The notes under the pieces are model-generated. The model saw only the letters and a program-made list of their open reading frames with translations. It searched no databases and was not told the origin of the DNA. DNA of 7,936 nt from positions 1 to 7,936 of the forward strand of contig USEE01000051.1 of NCBI GenBank assembly GCA_900553645.1. The letters are read 5' to 3'. Shown here piece after piece: positions 5,211 through 7,936 of this stretch (the stretch's first letter is position 1; each line of letters starts with the position of its first letter). The stretch comes from an uncultured Eubacteriales bacterium (lineage in GTDB: Bacteria; Bacillota_A; Clostridia; Christensenellales; Aristaeellaceae). Made by a program: the position numbers and the translations under genes.

Positions 5211-6311
5211 ATGGTGCGAATCAAAGTGATAAAGAAATCGCAGATAATCGCGGGCACGCTGGCGGCGATTGCGGCCGCGGCGCTGCTGGCGGGTATATGG
5301 ATTGCGTGGCGGCGCGGCGCGTTCGGCGGAGGCGGCGGATACGGCGGCTATGCGATTGACGCGGGGACAGGCGAATATGCACTGAATGCGGATGCGCCGG
5401 CGGACGGGATGGGAGCAATCCCACCCACGGCCGCCGGCGCTGCTTTGTCCGTTTCGGCTATGCAGGGCGATTTGGACGGCAACGCGGTGTATGTGGTGGG
5501 CGTGGACTTTACGGCGGGCGCGGAGGACGCACAAACGGATTTGGCGGCATCATCGGCCGATGCTGAGGGTTCTTCCGATCAGACCGCCGCGTCGCTGGGC
5601 GCGATACTGGCGGCGGGGCTCAGCGACGATAACCGGCTCGGCCCGCTTTCGGGGCGCAGCATATTGATATACCATACGCACACGCATGAATCGTATGAAA
5701 AGCAGCCGCAGGATACCTATGTCGAGATAAGCGCCTACCGCACAAGCGACGCAGATCACTCAATAGTGCGCGTGGGCGAGGAGCTGACGCGGCTTCTCAA
5801 GGCGATGGGTGCGAGCGTGTACCACGACACCAGCGACTATGAGCAGACCGCGCTGTCCACGTCGTACGAGCGCTCGCTGAAAATGCTGGAGCAGTTCAAG
5901 CAGGATGGGCGCGCGTTCGACCTGTGGATAGACATGCACCGCGACGCGTATGTGAAGGGCACAGGCGAGACGCTGTGCGCCGAGATCGACGGGCACAGTG
6001 CGGCAAAGCTGATGGTGCTGTTGGGCACGGGCGAGGGCACGTCGGGCGGCGAAGCGTTTGCGCAGAAGCCCGACTTTGAAAAGAATCTGGTCTGGGGTCA
6101 GCGCCTGACCGACGAGCTGGGCCGGATAGCGCCCGGCATATGCAAAAAGGTGCTGGTCAAATCGGGCAGGTATAATCAGCATATATCGGAAAGGTGTCTC
6201 CTAATCGAGGTAGGCAACAACCGCAACACGCTGGAGGAGGCGCTTAATTCAATGCCGTATCTGGCGCGCGGGATAGCCGCCACGCTGGCGCACGACGTTG
6301 AGGCAGACTAA
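5211..6311 (+). CDS. spoIIP: Stage II sporulation protein P (engulfment cell-wall hydrolase)
   Basis: SpoIIP is a membrane-anchored peptidoglycan amidase/endopeptidase. It acts with SpoIID and SpoIIM in the mother cell to thin the septum and drive engulfment of the forespore. The 366 residues comprise a short basic N-terminus, one membrane segment (about 11-33), a Gly-rich then Ala/Asp-rich linker (about 38-145), and the SpoIIP catalytic domain (about 146-362). Visible motifs are LIYHTHTHESY (152-162), LWIDMHRDA (238-246), and SGRYNQHISERCLLIEVGNNRNTLEEA (318-344), with histidines 155, 243 and 324 as likely metal or catalytic residues. ATG 5211 follows a GGGAGA site at a suitable distance. 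It is preceded by gpr and a predicted sigma-E promoter. The linker just after the membrane segment (GGGGGYGGY) is unusually Gly-rich. No clear plus-strand terminator follows. Confidence 0.96.
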   Translation: MVRIKVIKKSQIIAGTLAAIAAAALLAGIWIAWRRGAFGGGGGYGGYAIDAGTGEYALNADAPADGMGAIPPTAAGAALSVSAMQGDLDGNAVYVVGVDFTAGAEDAQTDLAASSADAEGSSDQTAASLGAILAAGLSDDNRLGPLSGRSILIYHTHTHESYEKQPQDTYVEISAYRTSDADHSIVRVGEELTRLLKAMGASVYHDTSDYEQTALSTSYERSLKMLEQFKQDGRAFDLWIDMHRDAYVKGTGETLCAEIDGHSAAKLMVLLGTGEGTSGGEAFAQKPDFEKNLVWGQRLTDELGRIAPGICKKVLVKSGRYNQHISERCLLIEVGNNRNTLEEALNSMPYLARGIAATLAHDVEAD

Positions 6312-6358
6312 ATCTGTTAAGGCAAAACGCCATACGGCCAAGCAGCGCATACCGCCTT

Positions 6359-6399
6359 AAAAAACGCCCGCAAGATTGACACGCCGCCGCTGCGGGCGT
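6359..6399 (-). terminator. Minus-strand terminator-like hairpin overlapping the murI promoter
   Basis: ACGCCCGCA (6364-6372) and TGCGGGCGT (6391-6399) are perfect 9-bp arms with an 18-nt loop. On the minus strand the stem is followed by six Ts (6364-6359), the form of an intrinsic terminator, yet no minus-strand gene lies upstream. The same arms bracket the -35 box of the murI promoter, so an operator role is the alternative. Confidence 0.4.
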
Positions 6400-6404
6400 A
6401 CAAT
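6376..6404 (+). promoter_or_regulatory. Vegetative promoter of murI
   Basis: TTGACA (6376-6381), a 17-bp spacer, then TACAAT (6399-6404): 6/6 and 5/6 matches to consensus. The predicted start is near 6411, giving an unusually long leader of about 148 nt before the murI GTG. It separates the housekeeping genes on the right from the sporulation pair on the left. Confidence 0.82.
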
Positions 6405-6479
6405 ATTAAGCGAAAAATACTTCCGCACATACTGACTGCGCGGGCTTTTCGGCGCGATTGGGAAAACAGCGCGGCAGGT

Positions 6480-6512
6480 TTACTGGCTCAAACAAAGGCG
6501 TTTGGCCGGTGA
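6480..6512 (+). promoter_or_regulatory. Strong leader hairpin in the murI 5' untranslated region
   Basis: The RNA folds as a 13-bp stem with one bulged U (6488) and a 6-nt loop (6494-6499); the pairs run from 6480-6512 inward to 6493-6500 and include two G-U wobbles. It ends 46 nt before the start codon and has no following U-run. I see no known riboswitch or T-box consensus in it. Confidence 0.5.
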
Positions 6513-6558
6513 TTGGCTGCAATGCGCGCCTTAATATGAAAAAGGGCGGTATTCACAA

Positions 6559-7344
6559 GTGGTTGTAAGTGACAATAGCGCGCGCCGCGATGCGCCGGTG
6601 GGCGTGTTCGACAGCGGCGTGGGCGGCATATCGGTGCTGCGCGATCTGCGCGCGCTTATGCCGGACGAGGACTTTATATACTTTGGCGACGGCGCAAACG
6701 CGCCTTACGGCGAAAAGAGCAGCGGCGAAATCCGCGTGCTGGCGTGGAACGTGGTCGAAAAGCTGTTGGACAGGGGCATAAAGGCGCTGGTAATCGCGTG
6801 CAATACAGCGACGGCGGCGGCCGCGCCGCTGATACGCGAGCGGCTGGACATGCCGGTTGTGGCGATGGAGCCTGCGCTCAAGCCCGCCAGCGCGTGCGCA
6901 CACGGCGGCAAGGTGGTCGTAATGGCCACGCCGCTTACGCTCAGCCTTGACAAATTCAAGCGGCTGATGAGCGAATACGGCCGCGACGCACTGCCCATGC
7001 CGTGCCCGGGGCTTATGGACATGGTGGAGCGCGGCGTGGTGGACGGCCCCGAGATGGACGAATACCTCGCGGGCGTGCGCGAAAAGATTGGCGATGTGCG
7101 CGTGGACGCGGTGGTGCTGGGCTGCACGCATTACGTGTTCCTGCGCACGGCGGTCGAGCGCACCTTCCCGGGCGCACAGGTGATCGACGGCAACGGCGGC
7201 ACGGCGCGCCAGTTGAAGCGGCTGCTGGAGGAGCGCGGCCTTGCGCGCGGCGAATCCGGGCGCGTAGGCAGCGTGGAGCTGATAACCAGCGACGACCCAA
7301 GCGAAATCGAACTGATGCGCAAATTGCTTAACATGCGCTCATGA
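6559..7344 (+). CDS. murI: Glutamate racemase
   Basis: MurI converts L-glutamate to the D-glutamate needed for peptidoglycan, without a cofactor, using two cysteines as acid and base. The 261 residues show GVFDSGVGGISVLRDL (15-30), YFGDGANAPYG (41-51), the first catalytic cysteine in IACNTATA (79-86, C81), and the second in LGCTHY (187-192, C189). Length is normal. The start is GTG 6559: an in-frame TAA lies at 6532, no ATG is available in frame between, and GGGCGG at 6544-6549 can serve as a ribosome site. After GCTHY the usual Pro-Leu is replaced by Val-Phe, and the GDGANAPYG loop differs from the common GDTAxxPYG; I read this as a subfamily trait, not inactivation. It heads a likely operon with the next two genes, under the promoter at 6376-6404. 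Confidence 0.95.
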   Translation: MVVSDNSARRDAPVGVFDSGVGGISVLRDLRALMPDEDFIYFGDGANAPYGEKSSGEIRVLAWNVVEKLLDRGIKALVIACNTATAAAAPLIRERLDMPVVAMEPALKPASACAHGGKVVVMATPLTLSLDKFKRLMSEYGRDALPMPCPGLMDMVERGVVDGPEMDEYLAGVREKIGDVRVDAVVLGCTHYVFLRTAVERTFPGAQVIDGNGGTARQLKRLLEERGLARGESGRVGSVELITSDDPSEIELMRKLLNMRS

Positions 7345-7371
7345 TACTTATGAAAAGAGTGGTGCGGGCAT

Positions 7372-7836
7372 ATGGAACTTGCTGATATGGAAAAGATACT
7401 CGACAAAAATGTCGGGGCGTTTAACCGGCGCGAGATGAACTGCGCCGAAAGCACGCTTAAAAGCGTGTGCGAATACATCGGCGCGGACGATAAGCTGCTG
7501 CCGCGCATAGCCACGGCGTTCGGCGGCGGCATGGGCGGCAGTCAGTCGGTGTGCGGTGCGGTCACGGGTGCGCTGATGGCGCTGGGCGTGATGGCCGGGC
7601 GCGAGGCGGGCGGCGACCAGACGCGATGTAAGGCGCTGGCGAGCAGGTTCCTGCGCGACTTCACGGCGGAGTACGGCACGCTTACGTGCATGGGACTGAC
7701 CGGCGTGGATATGAAGGACCCTGCGCAGATGGCGGCGTTCCGCGCGCCGGGCGGCAAGCATTACACCGTGTGCACCGGCTGTGTGCGCTGGGCGTGCATG
7801 TACATGGCGAGGTTGAAGGAGGAGGAAAATCTGTGA
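7372..7836 (+). CDS. C_GCAxxG_C_C-type cysteine-rich putative redox protein
   Basis: The 154-residue protein carries the pattern of the C_GCAxxG_C_C family (putative redox-active or metal-binding proteins of anaerobes, biochemical role unknown). NCAESTL (23-29, C24) is followed by FGGGMGGSQSVCGAVTGALMALG (50-72, C61), TCMGLTG (105-111, C106), and the pair VCTGCVRW (133-140, C134 and C137). It is soluble, without signal peptide or membrane span. ATG 7372 is chosen because it follows a GAGTGGTG stretch; a second ATG at 7387 is possible. It lies 27 nt after murI and its stop codon overlaps the next start, so it is probably cotranscribed with both. The family match is clear from the motif spacing; the function is not known, and nothing here ties it to cell-wall synthesis. 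Confidence 0.87.
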   Translation: MELADMEKILDKNVGAFNRREMNCAESTLKSVCEYIGADDKLLPRIATAFGGGMGGSQSVCGAVTGALMALGVMAGREAGGDQTRCKALASRFLRDFTAEYGTLTCMGLTGVDMKDPAQMAAFRAPGGKHYTVCTGCVRWACMYMARLKEEENL

Positions 7837-7936
7837 GCCAGTTCAAGTTTGCATTTCTGATAATGACGCCCGATCACGATTCCGCGGTCGATCGGGTTAT
7901 GATAGAAAAGCCGTCGTGCAAGAGCGTGGTTGTGGG
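7833..7936 (+). CDS. Start of a small-protein gene, possibly DUF6506 (cut by the window end)
   Basis: GTG at 7833 overlaps the TGA of the preceding gene in a GTGA junction, the usual sign of translational coupling. An AGGAGGAGGA stretch about 8 nt upstream is a strong ribosome site. The 34 visible codons read MSQFKFAFLIMTPDHDSAVDRVMIEKPSCKSVVV. The pattern (a short strand, Asp/His, then a V-x-I-E-x-P segment and VVVG) is reminiscent of DUF6506 proteins, small soluble proteins of unknown role. That assignment is tentative because most of the protein lies outside the window. The gene start itself is well supported. Confidence 0.6.
   Translation, partial: MSQFKFAFLIMTPDHDSAVDRVMIEKPSCKSVVV

Noticed and set aside
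6317..6360. TTAAGGC/GCCTTAA repeat after spoIIP as a terminator
   Set aside because: The loop is 30 nt and the sequence after it is A-rich, not T-rich, on the coding strand.

Overview
The window reads as a GC-rich, endospore-forming Firmicute of the Clostridia type. A germination protease (gpr) and the engulfment hydrolase SpoIIP lie side by side, Shine-Dalgarno sites are strong (GGGAGG), and promoters are of the TTGACA/TATAAT type. Most genes run at roughly two-thirds GC with heavy use of GCG and CGC codons. No rRNA, tRNA or CRISPR array was seen. A genus cannot be assigned from this sequence.

Left end (1-841): the 3' end of a large serine recombinase gene of the transposon/integrative-element type, probably frameshifted near position 15-21. 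It is followed by about 420 nt of clearly lower GC with no convincing gene but two sizeable inverted repeats. This looks like the edge of a mobile element, or its remnant, next to rpsT.

Centre left (778-3900, minus strand): rpsT (ribosomal protein S20, TTG start, own promoter and terminator). Upstream of it is a large unrecognised gene for an 836-residue, predicted tail-anchored protein with a charged, Arg/Asp/Tyr/Gly/Ser-rich disordered region. That gene has a perfect consensus promoter and a 5' leader with a perfect 12-bp hairpin. In Bacillus, rpsT and gpr are close neighbours, so this gene is an insertion into a familiar neighbourhood and is the most novel item here.

Centre right (3900-6311, plus strand): gpr, transcribed divergently, then spoIIP preceded by a good match to a mother-cell sigma-E promoter. 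GPR degrades the small acid-soluble spore proteins at germination. SpoIIP works in the SpoIID-SpoIIM-SpoIIP machine that drives engulfment.

Right end (6312-7936, plus strand): a vegetative-type promoter and a structured leader of about 150 nt precede murI (glutamate racemase, D-Glu for peptidoglycan). Then come a cysteine-rich C_GCAxxG_C_C-type putative redox protein and, overlapping its stop codon by 4 nt, the start of a small-protein gene (possibly DUF6506) that leaves the window. These three probably form one transcription unit. The lepA gene that follows spoIIP in Bacillus is not here.
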